Below, piece after piece: positions 50,981 to 60,046 of a DNA stretch of 64,000 bases. The notes beneath the pieces are model-generated. The model had not been told where the DNA came from. It did not search any database and saw only the letters and a program-made list of their open reading frames with translations. Positions within the stretch are counted from its first letter, which is position 1, and each line of letters opens with the position of its first letter. The stretch comes from Aquimarina sp. U1-2 (lineage in GTDB: Bacteria > Bacteroidota > Bacteroidia > Flavobacteriales > Flavobacteriaceae). The position numbers and the translations under genes were made by a program. The stretch spans positions 1 through 64,000 of the forward strand of contig NZ_JAGKIK010000002.1 of the NCBI RefSeq assembly GCF_017897595.1. The letters are read 5' to 3'.

Positions 50981-52480
50981 TTAATTTCTAACTGTGACAG
51001 TATTGTCGTTGCTCCGTAAGGTATCAATATCAGTAGTGCTTTCGGGAGAAGGTGTACCTGTAAATGAAATGGTTGTACCTGTTATAGGTGGGGTAATGTT
51101 AACTAGTCGACCAATAACAGTATCAATAGCTGGTGTAGAAAGTCTTGAGAACGCTAATTCATCGAAGTCTTGAAGTGATGATATGTTTATATTGGTTACT
51201 ATGCTTTCAGAATTAATGATAAGCTCGTGGATAGAGGAAAGTTGATTAAAATTAATCGATTCGAGACTTACAAAGGTTAATCTAATTCCTCTAGAACTAC
51301 TTCCATAGGTTTGTAAACTAGGAAATGACAGTGTAGTTACCCTATCATTGTTTTCGATTGACAAACTAAATCCGGTTCCATTACCTATATTCGTTAATGC
51401 AGGAAAAGAAATGGTGGTTAGGGTCGTATTGTCTTCTACAAATAATCGACTGCCCACATTTTCTAATCGTTCAAAATTGAAATTCGACAAGGCTTCATTG
51501 TTTAAAATCTGAAGGGTTGCACAACTAGTTAAATTAGAAAATGAAGCCGTAGTAAGACTGGTATTACTATCTATTGAAATAAAATCAGTACTAGTTAGCG
51601 CATTTAATGTTAATGTTGCTAGATTCGAATTTCCTGAAAATGTAAATCCACCACCGGTAGTTACGCTATTCAGATTAAGAGAGGTTAAATTTTCATTACT
51701 ATTAATTCGTATAGCATTGCGAGAATTCGAAGTAGTTTGCAATACGGGTAAATCGATACGCTCCATAGCCATATTTGAACTAATAGCTATAGTGGTTGCG
51801 GTTTCCAGATTAGGTATAGAGAGCTCAAGAAGCATATTATTACTGGTAATGTCCAGCGAAGAAAGCGATTGTAATGATGCTAAGGACACACTAGCAATAT
51901 TCTCATGATTTCTGATGCTTAATCCACCATTAATTGTTGTTAAATTTGAAAGATCTAAACGTTCTAACAAGGGTTGGTCTGAAAACGTTATCGAGGCAGA
52001 ACTTCTTAAGTTAGCTACGTTTATTGATGTTAATACCGGGTTTGCGTTTACAGTAAGACCACTATTTAATACAGTAAGGCTTGACAAATCTACGCGATCC
52101 AAAGAAGGGTTATTTGAAATTTCTGCCCTTTCGATAATTGTGGTTACATTTGCTAATAGTAAACTTTGCAGGTTCTCGTTTCCTTCAACGATTAAAGAAG
52201 CCAAATTCGAAACTGATGAAATGTCTACAGCTGTTAAATTTGTGGTGTTTTTGATCAAAATACTATGCGTATCTTCACCAAAGTTTTCAGCAACTAATGT
52301 AACCGCTTCTTCATTGGTGACATCCCCGGTAAGTATAAGTGTTCCTACTCCATTATCAACCCCGTCTACACCATCGGTGCCGTCTACACCATCGGTTCCA
52401 TTAATGCCGTCTTCACCACTACAGGAAAAAGTGAATAGTACTAAGGTGATCAAAAAGAATCTAATAAATACATGTTTCAT
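50981..52480 (-). CDS. Collagen-like/leucine-rich-type surface lipoprotein, paralog 1
   Basis: A 499-residue lipoprotein, the first and shortest of the three. The ATG at 52480 gives MKHVFIRFFLITLVLFTFSC with the lipidated Cys at 20; a longer frame to 52546 has no signal character. The stalk is GEDGINGTDGVDGTDGVDG, then ILTGDVTNEEAVTLVAENFG, then about 15 solenoid repeats with the same LxxIxxNxxLTTISFPAL pattern. The cap is IDTVIGRLVNITPPITG then TLRSNDNTVTV. All three paralogs place the lipid cysteine at residue 20 and share stalk, post-stalk segment and cap, so the set arose by duplication followed by repeat-number change. Confidence 0.82.
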   Translation of the reverse strand: MKHVFIRFFLITLVLFTFSCSGEDGINGTDGVDGTDGVDGVDNGVGTLILTGDVTNEEAVTLVAENFGEDTHSILIKNTTNLTAVDISSVSNLASLIVEGNENLQSLLLANVTTIIERAEISNNPSLDRVDLSSLTVLNSGLTVNANPVLTSINVANLRSSASITFSDQPLLERLDLSNLTTINGGLSIRNHENIASVSLASLQSLSSLDITSNNMLLELSIPNLETATTIAISSNMAMERIDLPVLQTTSNSRNAIRINSNENLTSLNLNSVTTGGGFTFSGNSNLATLTLNALTSTDFISIDSNTSLTTASFSNLTSCATLQILNNEALSNFNFERLENVGSRLFVEDNTTLTTISFPALTNIGNGTGFSLSIENNDRVTTLSFPSLQTYGSSSRGIRLTFVSLESINFNQLSSIHELIINSESIVTNINISSLQDFDELAFSRLSTPAIDTVIGRLVNITPPITGTTISFTGTPSPESTTDIDTLRSNDNTVTVRN

Positions 52481-52826
52481 TCGTTTATATTTTTGTTTTT
52501 TAGTTGTCAGATGGAATCGCCATATCATCATATCGGTAGGTTTCATCTTAATCGTTATGGCTTATTTCATAATACATCTAGGTCTAGGTTTGCATATTTA
52601 GTTGTTATCTAAATTTCGCTAAAATATAAATAAAATGACAGTAGCGAAATATATACACCGTAATTGATGGTCAAATATATCGTAGTATAGGTAAAAAAAT
52701 GTTCCAGATTATAATATGGTACATCTTTTTTATTGAACTGGTTTAAAAAGTTTACATCAGTTTATTAATTTGTTGTGACTTCGTGCTATGCGTCTACATG
52801 AAATAAGTTCGGGATAAATAAAGATC
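52481..52826. other. 346-bp intergenic stretch
   Basis: Presumed promoter region for the lipoprotein triplet. It is very AT-rich and contains a GAACTGGTTTAA motif at about 52736. I see no gene and no perfect -7 box. Confidence 0.5.
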
Positions 52827-53120
52827 CTACCAAACGCTAATTGCAGGTAAAATTGTAAAAGCCGATATTATATATACCACTAATAAAGAAATCGATATAG
52901 CTATAATAAAGCGAACTGGTATACTGCTATAGGGTAATATGAGTATAGTGCCAAAGCTTATCGACGCAACGGCACAAACGAAGAATATTGCGCCACAAAT
53001 TAAGCTTTTTAAAAAATGATTTGTGGTATGGTCTGCATAGTGAACCACATAAATTAGTAGTCCAAGAAACAGCAAAGCATCTAGGGTTAGAATCTGTAAA
53101 AGGTGTTGAAGTGTTTTCAT
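52827..53120 (-). CDS. Small three-helix membrane protein
   Basis: A 97-residue hydrophobic protein with three predicted membrane segments (about 6-24, 36-58 and 66-90), starting MKTLQHLLQILTLDALLFLG. I chose the ATG at 53120; the frame extends 18 codons upstream with polar, unconvincing sequence. No family was recognised. It lies between the AraC/TPR regulator and the lipoprotein triplet on the same strand but over 270 bp from either, so it is probably an independent gene. Confidence 0.6.
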   Translation of the reverse strand: MKTLQHLLQILTLDALLFLGLLIYVVHYADHTTNHFLKSLICGAIFFVCAVASISFGTILILPYSSIPVRFIIAISISLLVVYIISAFTILPAISVW

Positions 53121-53394
53121 TACGTTTATTGCTTTACTCGATAATCGAGATTTAGATACACCAAGGCTTATCATGATATAAAAATTTAGTTGCTAAATCG
53201 TATTTCAAGAGTTTGCCATTGAGGTCGCTTACTCAATTCTATAAGTTTACCGTTTGGGTTTAACTAGCACACATCACGATAAATTAACAGTACGGCGCAT
53301 AGCAATTATGATAGGTTGAAAGTAGCAATAAATGATCAAGAAAAAGGTTCAAATTATAAATTGGAGCTTCTTTACAAGGGACTTATCCATAAAG

Positions 53395-55047
53395 TTAGCT
53401 ATATTTTTTTTGAAATTCTGAAGGTGTTAGTCCTACAAGATTTTTAAATACTCTATTGAAAGAAGTCTTACTAGGAAAGCCAGCTTCGTATCCAATAGCT
53501 AAAATTTTATAATCTTTGAATTTAGGATTTTGAATCATTTTTTTTGCGGTATCGACCCTGTACAGATTAATGAAGCTATTAAAATTTTTCTGAAAACAAA
53601 CATTTAATACCTCAGAGAAGAGATGCACACTTATTTGTAGACAATTCGCAATATCAGATTGTTTAATTTCATGATCCAAATATGGTTTTTTCTTTTCCAT
53701 ATAGTCTAGAATAAGCTTCATGTATTCTTTCTGGTCTTCTGGACTTAGCGAAGTTTTTTTCGACGATCGTATCTCGGTAGTTTTTTGAGAAAACTCTCGT
53801 TTTTGGTTTTTTAAAGCCAAGGCATTTAGAGTGTCTTTTAGGACTTCATTTTCGTTTTGTAGCAATAACTTGTCATCTTTCAATTGTAAAGATTTTTCTG
53901 CTAGTTTTTTACGCTTATTCCAATAAAAGATTGAGGATACCAGCAATAAAGCGACCAAAACAATTCCTAGAAAAATATAACGTTGTTTTTCTTCACTTAG
54001 AAGTGTGATTGACTTTTCCTGATGCGTAATAATTTTGGTTTTATTTTTGGTTTCTTTTTCTAATTCTAAACGTTTTGCCTTAGAGAGCGTTTTTAAGTAT
54101 TGGTCCCGGGTTTCTGTATACGCTTTTTGTTCTTCTAACGAACTTTTTAAGTTGCCTAAAGATTCATATACTTTGGATAGTTGATGATGCGAGTTCATTT
54201 TAATTTTCAGAAAATTTCCTGAAATAGCAATTTCTTTAGCTTCTGTTAAAGGGTTTAATGCTTTAGAAGGTTTTTTTAAGCCAAGAAATGCATTAGCAAT
54301 AGTCAATTGTGTTAAGGCTTTACTTTCTATAGATTCTTTATCATCAATAAGTTTTAATATGTGTTGCCCATTTTTTAGCACATCTTCAAATCGATGTAAT
54401 GCTAAATAACATTCTGAAATATTAATCATCGAGCTGATCAAATAATCCTTACGACTCGATTTAATTGATAATTCTTTTGACAGCTCCATATATTCAAGAG
54501 CCTTTACAAATTTCTTTTGATTTAGATATGCTGTTCCAATTATACTATATGCAACATTTTTAAACATATCTGGATTATCATGATTTTCTGCCAGAAGGAG
54601 TACATTTTTCATAGCTACTATTGCCATTTCATAATCACCCATGGCTATGTATAAATTCCCTAAATTGGTTTTAATAAGACTTTTAATATAAGAGTCCTCG
54701 GGTAATTTTTCTGCTAATTTTTCTGCCTCAAGATAGGTGTCTAAAGATTTTTCGTATTGATCTGTTTGTTGGTAATAAATTGCAATATTGACTAGTGTTC
54801 GAATTTTTGTGTCCTCTAAATTATTGGCCTTGGCCATTGCCAAAATAACGTTACTATAAGCCTTAAAAGTTTTTAAGTTTCCCGCTCTATAGGCGTCTTT
54901 AGATAAAAGGGTGTATTTGGCAATGCTGTCTTCTACAGCGGGAAATTTTTGATCATATATAGAAATATCAATGATAGTAGTCTCCTGAGCACATACAACA
55001 ACGATCTGTATCCAGATTGCAAAAAAAAGATAAAGGGACTTTTGCAT
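53395..55047 (-). CDS. TPR-sensor, membrane-anchored AraC-family regulator
   Basis: A 550-residue hybrid regulator. A signal or first membrane segment (1-20, VVVCAQ) puts the following TPR domain (about 60-300, with repeats such as YEKSLDTYLEAEKLAEKLPE) outside the cytoplasm. A membrane helix at about 352-371 (YIFLGIVLVALLLVSSIFYW) leads to a coiled-coil (375-415) and a C-terminal AraC double helix-turn-helix (about 440-550: IKQSDIANCLQISVHLFSEV and IGYEAGFPSKTSFNRVF, ending GLTPSEFQKKYS). This architecture is common in Flavobacteriia and resembles a hybrid sensor without a kinase. The ligand is unknown. A -7 box is at 55082-55089. The neighbouring lipoproteins could be targets, but nothing shows it. 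Confidence 0.88.
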   Translation of the reverse strand: MQKSLYLFFAIWIQIVVVCAQETTIIDISIYDQKFPAVEDSIAKYTLLSKDAYRAGNLKTFKAYSNVILAMAKANNLEDTKIRTLVNIAIYYQQTDQYEKSLDTYLEAEKLAEKLPEDSYIKSLIKTNLGNLYIAMGDYEMAIVAMKNVLLLAENHDNPDMFKNVAYSIIGTAYLNQKKFVKALEYMELSKELSIKSSRKDYLISSMINISECYLALHRFEDVLKNGQHILKLIDDKESIESKALTQLTIANAFLGLKKPSKALNPLTEAKEIAISGNFLKIKMNSHHQLSKVYESLGNLKSSLEEQKAYTETRDQYLKTLSKAKRLELEKETKNKTKIITHQEKSITLLSEEKQRYIFLGIVLVALLLVSSIFYWNKRKKLAEKSLQLKDDKLLLQNENEVLKDTLNALALKNQKREFSQKTTEIRSSKKTSLSPEDQKEYMKLILDYMEKKKPYLDHEIKQSDIANCLQISVHLFSEVLNVCFQKNFNSFINLYRVDTAKKMIQNPKFKDYKILAIGYEAGFPSKTSFNRVFKNLVGLTPSEFQKKYS

Positions 55048-55081
55048 TTTGACTTAACTCTATTGATTTTAAAAGTATCGC

Positions 55082-55089
55082 CAAAGATA
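55082..55089 (-). promoter_or_regulatory. -7 box for the TPR/AraC regulator
   Basis: On the minus strand TATCTTTG fits TAnnTTTG, 34 nt before the ATG at 55047. Confidence 0.6.
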
Positions 55090-55120
55090 TTGATTTTACT
55101 GGGTAAATAAAAGAGCGTTA

Positions 55121-56416
55121 TTACGATTGATTCATCAGCTCTTCAATTTCATCAGCTTCAATAGGGATATTGGCCATCAGGTTAAAAGGTGCTCCTTTTT
55201 CTTGAATTACCACATCGTCTTCTAATCGAATTCCGAAGCCTTCGTCTGGGATATAAATACCAGGTTCTACGGTAAATACCATATTGGCTTGCATGGGCTC
55301 GGTTAAAATTCCGTAGTCATGAGTATCGAGACCTATATGATGTGAAGTACCATGCATAAAGTACTTTTTGTATGCAGGCCAGTCGGGATTTTCGTTTTGT
55401 ACATCTACTTTGTCCAAAAGCCCAAGGCCAAGTAATTCGGAAGTCATGATCTTACCGACCTCAACATGATAATCAGCCCAAATAGTGCCTGGCACTAACA
55501 TTTTGGTAGCTTCGTTTTTTACCCTAAGCACCGCGTCATACACCTCTCTTTGGCGTTTTGAGTATCGACCAGAAACAGGTATGGTTCTGGATAAATCACT
55601 AGAGTAATTCGCATATTCTGCAGCGATATCCATTAGAATGAGATCTCCGGCCTTACATTCCTGGTTGTTTTCTACGTAATGCAGCACGTTTGCATTATTA
55701 CCACTAGCAATGATAGGTGTATATGCAAAGCCCTTGGATCGATTATTGATAAACTCATGTAAAAGCTCGGCTTCGATATTATATTCCCAGACGCCGGGTT
55801 TTACAAAATCCAAAAGTCGACGAAATCCTTTTTCAGTAATATTACAAGCAGTTTGCATAAGATCGATTTCTATAGGCTCTTTTATCGAACGCAAACGTTG
55901 TAAGATAGGATTACTTTTTGCCACGGCATGAGCGGGATATTTACTTTTCCACCATTTGGTAAAACGATCTTCACGAGTTTCGGTTTCTACATTAGACCTA
56001 TAATGCTCATTGGTGTTTACATATACGATATCGCACTGTGTCATGACCTCAAAAAAAATCTTTTCGAATTGATCAAGCCAGTATACGGTTTTAACTCCTG
56101 ACACCTCAAAAGCACGCTCTTTGGTTAGTTTTTCACCTTCCCAAATGGCTATAAGTTCACTGGTTTCTTTTAAAAATAAAATTTCTTTGTGCTTCTCGTT
56201 TGGAGCATCAGGAAAAAGAAGCAAAATACTTTCTTCCTGATCAACACCACTTAAATAAAAAATATCTCTATGTTGCTCAAAGGGCATAGTACTATCTGCG
56301 CTAATCGGGTAAATATCGTTACTATTGAAGACAGCAATACTGCCAGGTTTCATTTGAGAAGTGAATTTTTGCCTGTTTTTTATAAAAAGATGGCTGTCTA
56401 TTGGATGGTATTTCAT
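55121..56416 (-). CDS. Aminopeptidase P family metallopeptidase
   Basis: A 431-residue M24B enzyme that removes an N-terminal residue ahead of proline. The creatinase-like N-domain (1-170) is followed by the pita-bread catalytic domain. Metal ligands are the Asp residues in LILMDIAAEYANYSSDLSRT, His in GTSHHIGLDTHDYG, and the two Glu in FTVEPGIYIPDEG and RLEDDVVI. I use the ATG at 56416 (MKYHPIDSHLFIKNRQKF), which gives the expected N-terminus; an 11-residue extension is possible. No signal peptide is seen, so it is cytoplasmic. It stands alone upstream of the TPR/AraC regulator. Confidence 0.93.
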   Translation of the reverse strand: MKYHPIDSHLFIKNRQKFTSQMKPGSIAVFNSNDIYPISADSTMPFEQHRDIFYLSGVDQEESILLLFPDAPNEKHKEILFLKETSELIAIWEGEKLTKERAFEVSGVKTVYWLDQFEKIFFEVMTQCDIVYVNTNEHYRSNVETETREDRFTKWWKSKYPAHAVAKSNPILQRLRSIKEPIEIDLMQTACNITEKGFRRLLDFVKPGVWEYNIEAELLHEFINNRSKGFAYTPIIASGNNANVLHYVENNQECKAGDLILMDIAAEYANYSSDLSRTIPVSGRYSKRQREVYDAVLRVKNEATKMLVPGTIWADYHVEVGKIMTSELLGLGLLDKVDVQNENPDWPAYKKYFMHGTSHHIGLDTHDYGILTEPMQANMVFTVEPGIYIPDEGFGIRLEDDVVIQEKGAPFNLMANIPIEADEIEELMNQS

Positions 56417-56634
56417 GGTATGGATTGCATAATTAGTACTGAATTCCAAAAATAATAAAGCATAGAAGATGTATTGTTAAACAATATCTAAAAATTTTGA
56501 GATTGTATTCACAATATCTACTTTCATCGCCCATTATTTATATAATGAACAGATCCAATGAAGGTCATCATCTAAGGTCTAATTGCCTCATTTTAAAGTC
56601 ATCATTGGTTTTGATACACTAAATTACCGTCAAA

Positions 56635-59487
56635 ATGAAAACACAAGCACTCACTTTATTTTTCTTTATTGTTTCATTATTTCTTTTTTCTCAACAGCCT
56701 TCAACTATTGCAGAAGATGTTATAAAAGGATTGTCACAAAAGCAACAAATGGAAGCTACCTCACTGGTTAAGAATGTTCCGTTTAAAAATATAGGTCCAT
56801 CGGTAATGAGTGGTCGGGTTGTTGATATAGATGTGAATCCAAATAATACTACAGAGTTTTATGTTGGATATGCATCTGGTGGAGTATGGTATACCAATAA
56901 TAACGGCACCACATTCGAACCGGTTATGGATACTGCTAAAACTATTAATGTAGGTGATATTGCTGTAGATTGGAAAAGTGGGACGATTTGGGTAGGTACC
57001 GGAGAGAACAATTCGTCGCGATCGTCATACGCGGGTATTGGAATTTTAAAATCAAATGATAAGGGAGCAACTTGGCAACATATGGGATTAGAGGATTCGC
57101 ATCATATCGGTCGAATAGTAATTAATCCTGAAAATCCGGATGAGGTAGTAGTAGGAGTTACAGGGCATTTATATTCTTCTAATGACGAACGTGGTATTTA
57201 TAAAACTACAGACGGTGGTAAAACCTGGGTCAAGACACTATTTGTTACTAATGAAACAGGAATTATCGATCTGGCAATGGCCCCTGGTAATTTTAATGCT
57301 CTATATGCTGCCTCGTGGGAAAAAGATCGTAAAGCCTGGAATTTTAAAGGGAGCGGATCAGGGTCAGGTATTTATAAAAGCACAGATGCAGGGGTTACCT
57401 GGACCAAAGTTTCAAATGATAAAAGTGGTTTTCCTATTGGCGAAGGTGTAGGTAGAATTGGTCTTGCTGTTTTTAGCGAAGATATACTTTATGCAGTTCA
57501 TGATAATCAGTCAAGAAGAAAAAAAGAAGATCAGAAAAACGGAGAACAAAAGTTGACCAAAAAAGATTTCAAAACGATGTCAACCAAAAAATTTCTGGCC
57601 ATTGATGATAAAAAACTAAATAGGTTTTTGAAAACCAACGGTTTTCAGGAAAAATACAGAGCAGACAATTTAAAACAACTCGTTAGAGGTGGTACCGTAG
57701 AGCCAATCGATCTTGCCAAATATCTAGAAGATGCAAATTCAATGTTGTTTGATACTCCGGTGATTGGGGCTGAAGTATATCGAAGTACAGATGGTGGTAC
57801 AACCTGGGTCAAAACACATACCGACTTTTTAGATGACCTCTTTTTCAGTTATGGGTACTACTTTGCACAAATTCAGGTAAATCCTCAGGATAAAGATCAT
57901 ATTTATATTAGTGGGGTACCTATTTTAAAATCAAAAGATGGGGGTAAAACATTTAAAAGTATAAGTGCAAAAAATGTTCATGCAGACCATCATTCGCTTT
58001 GGATTAATCCTAAAAATCCAAATCATTTGATTAATGGTAATGACGGGGGTGTAAACATCACTTATGATGATGGAGAGAATTGGATCAAAGCCAATCAACC
58101 AAGCGTAGGGCAATTTTATGCCATTAATGTAGATAATGAAACACCGTATAATGTATATGGTGGATTACAGGATAACGGAGTCTGGGTAGGAGCCAATACA
58201 AGTAAAGAAGACGAATCATGGCATCAAAGCGGGCATTATCCCTGGGAAAGTATAATGGGAGGCGACGGGATGCAGGTACAAATCGATGATAGAGATTCGA
58301 ATATTGTATATACCGGATTTCAGTTTGGAAATTATTTTAGACTCCATCGAGCAGAAGGTAAAAAAACATTTATTCAGCCAAAACACGAGTTGGGAGAATC
58401 ACCATATCGCTTTAATTGGCAAACACCTATATTGCTTTCTACTCACAATCAAGATATTATATATTTTGGAGCGAATAAACTGATGCGATCCATGAATCAG
58501 GGAGATGACTGGACAGCTATTTCTGCAGATCTAACGAACAAAGGTAAAAAGGGAAATGTAGCTTATGGTACATTGACAACAATTTCAGAATCCCCCTTGG
58601 TATTTGGTTTGCTGTATACCGGTAGTGATGATGGATTGGTCTATGTATCTCAAAACTCTGGCGCGAGTTGGTCAAAAATATCAGATGCTCTCCCAAAACA
58701 TCTTTGGGTTTCGAGAGTATTGGCTTCTTCACATAAAAAAGAGCGCGTATATGTAACGCTTAATGGATATCGATGGGATGACTTTACTCCTTATGTTTAC
58801 GTAAGCGAAAACTATGGCGCTACCTGGAAAAATATAGGGAAAAGTCTTCCTTTATCTCCGGTTAATGTAATTAAAGAAGATCCAAAAAATGAAAATGTAC
58901 TTTACTTGGGAACCGATAATGGGGCATATGTGTCTTTAGATAAGGGAATTACCTGGCAAGCTTTTTCTCAAGGACTGCCCAATGTAGCAGTACATGATTT
59001 AGTGATTCATCCACAGGCTAATGATTTGTTATTAGGAACACATGGTAGAAGTATCTATAAAACAAATATCGAACCCATACAAAAACTTGATAATACCCTT
59101 GCCAAAAAGGACCTCCATGTTTTTGATAATAGAAAAGTGAAATGGTCTGATCAATGGGGTAAATCCTGGAGCAAATGGCTCGACCCTAATGTGCCGTCTA
59201 CAACAATTCAATTGTATGCAAAAACCCCTGGAAAGTACGATCTTCAAATCATTACTGAAAATGGAAAAGTGCTTCAGGAATTTTCTGCCAGAGTTAACAA
59301 AGGTTTAAATTATATCCCTTATGACCTAACAATTACCGAAAATGGTAAACATCTTCTTGAAAAAGAATTCGAGGATGAAGAAATTTCTAAAAAAGACAAT
59401 GGTAACTACTACTTGCCTGTGGGAATATATCACATAAAAGTATCTAACGCTGAGATAGAAGAAAAGAGTACGCTACAAATTAAGTAA
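56635..59487 (+). CDS. Secreted BNR/sortilin-type beta-propeller protein
   Basis: A 950-residue exported protein. A signal peptide spans 1-19 (LFLFSQQP). The bulk is a pair of beta-propellers built from BNR/Asp-box repeats of the VPS10/sortilin type: GVWYTNNNGTTFEPV, GIYKTTDGGKTWV, GIYKSTDAGVTWTKV, VYRSTDGGTTWVKT, PILKSKDGGKTFKSI, VYVSQNSGASWSKI and AYVSLDKGITWQAF. A basic, charged insertion (about 288-365) interrupts the first propeller. The last 130 residues (from about 820) form a different, probably beta, domain. Related proteins are annotated as glycosyl hydrolases, but no catalytic residues can be assigned, so a binding role is equally possible. No type IX sorting tail is visible. The stop codon coincides with a repeat boundary. 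Confidence 0.88.
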   Translation: MKTQALTLFFFIVSLFLFSQQPSTIAEDVIKGLSQKQQMEATSLVKNVPFKNIGPSVMSGRVVDIDVNPNNTTEFYVGYASGGVWYTNNNGTTFEPVMDTAKTINVGDIAVDWKSGTIWVGTGENNSSRSSYAGIGILKSNDKGATWQHMGLEDSHHIGRIVINPENPDEVVVGVTGHLYSSNDERGIYKTTDGGKTWVKTLFVTNETGIIDLAMAPGNFNALYAASWEKDRKAWNFKGSGSGSGIYKSTDAGVTWTKVSNDKSGFPIGEGVGRIGLAVFSEDILYAVHDNQSRRKKEDQKNGEQKLTKKDFKTMSTKKFLAIDDKKLNRFLKTNGFQEKYRADNLKQLVRGGTVEPIDLAKYLEDANSMLFDTPVIGAEVYRSTDGGTTWVKTHTDFLDDLFFSYGYYFAQIQVNPQDKDHIYISGVPILKSKDGGKTFKSISAKNVHADHHSLWINPKNPNHLINGNDGGVNITYDDGENWIKANQPSVGQFYAINVDNETPYNVYGGLQDNGVWVGANTSKEDESWHQSGHYPWESIMGGDGMQVQIDDRDSNIVYTGFQFGNYFRLHRAEGKKTFIQPKHELGESPYRFNWQTPILLSTHNQDIIYFGANKLMRSMNQGDDWTAISADLTNKGKKGNVAYGTLTTISESPLVFGLLYTGSDDGLVYVSQNSGASWSKISDALPKHLWVSRVLASSHKKERVYVTLNGYRWDDFTPYVYVSENYGATWKNIGKSLPLSPVNVIKEDPKNENVLYLGTDNGAYVSLDKGITWQAFSQGLPNVAVHDLVIHPQANDLLLGTHGRSIYKTNIEPIQKLDNTLAKKDLHVFDNRKVKWSDQWGKSWSKWLDPNVPSTTIQLYAKTPGKYDLQIITENGKVLQEFSARVNKGLNYIPYDLTITENGKHLLEKEFEDEEISKKDNGNYYLPVGIYHIKVSNAEIEEKSTLQIK

Positions 59488-59530
59488 ATTACCTCGAGGG
59501 GGTCTAAGTAATTATCAAGCAGAGCCATCG
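59488..59530 (-). repeat. Degraded GAGGTAGT-type repeat at the propeller gene stop
   Basis: ATTACCTCGAGGGGGTCTAAG begins directly after the TAA stop at 59485-59487, like the copies at 17833 and 18835. The rest is diverged and its end is uncertain. Confidence 0.45.
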
Positions 59531-59617
59531 CAGTATTAGAATTGAGACCGCTTCGTTTTGATAATCAAGAGAAACTAGATTATTTTTTAGGTACATTTAG
59601 CTCTAAAAATAACGACT

Positions 59618-60013
59618 ATGACACTTACTATGGGTATCCCTGCATTGCTGTTTCCTGCTATATCACTTACAATGCTAGCTTACAATGCACGATATTTGGC
59701 AATTGCCGCATTGATCAGACAGTTACATAAAGCTTATCTAGAATCCAAATCTAAAAACATAAGATTGCAAATTGCGAATCTAAGAAAGCGATTATGGCTC
59801 ATAAGAAATATGCAGGCCATAGCTATTTTAAGCTTTCTTACTAGCGTAATTACTATGTTCTTAATTTATCTCACTTATAATACCTGGGCCAATATAATCT
59901 TTGGTATTAGTTTAGGTTGCCTCATGGTCTCATTATTGTTATCATTTGTCGAGGTACAAATTTCTACTAAAGCACTATCTATACGACTTGATAGGATTGA
60001 GGAAAATAAGTAA
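59618..60013 (+). CDS. DUF2721 family membrane protein
   Basis: A 131-residue inner-membrane protein. The N-terminal signature LLFPAISLTMLAYNARYLAI and AALIRQLHKAYLES match DUF2721. It has about three membrane helices (10-30, 68-88 and 92-112) and a basic cytoplasmic loop (KSKNIRLQIANLRKRLW). Function unknown. The histidine kinase gene starts 33 bp downstream on the same strand, so it may be the first gene of a small operon DUF2721-kinase-response regulator. Confidence 0.85.
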   Translation: MTLTMGIPALLFPAISLTMLAYNARYLAIAALIRQLHKAYLESKSKNIRLQIANLRKRLWLIRNMQAIAILSFLTSVITMFLIYLTYNTWANIIFGISLGCLMVSLLLSFVEVQISTKALSIRLDRIEENK

Positions 60014-60046
60014 GAAATGCGTATCTTGTTCTATTAATTCTCTTTA

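Noticed and set aside
46976..52480. Direct repeats within the triplet as a CRISPR-like or DNA tandem array
   Set aside because: The periodicity is at the protein level (20-24 residues) with diverged DNA; there are no identical spacers or repeats.
51915..52601. Long plus-strand open frame opposite the lipoprotein triplet (also at 47586-48062 and 49926-50468)
   Set aside because: These are antisense shadows of repetitive Asn/Leu/Ser-rich genes. They have no signal, promoter or family resemblance.
59542..59730. 62-codon frame ahead of the DUF2721 gene
   Set aside because: It overlaps the DUF2721 gene in another frame and has no recognisable features; the DUF2721 frame is convincing.
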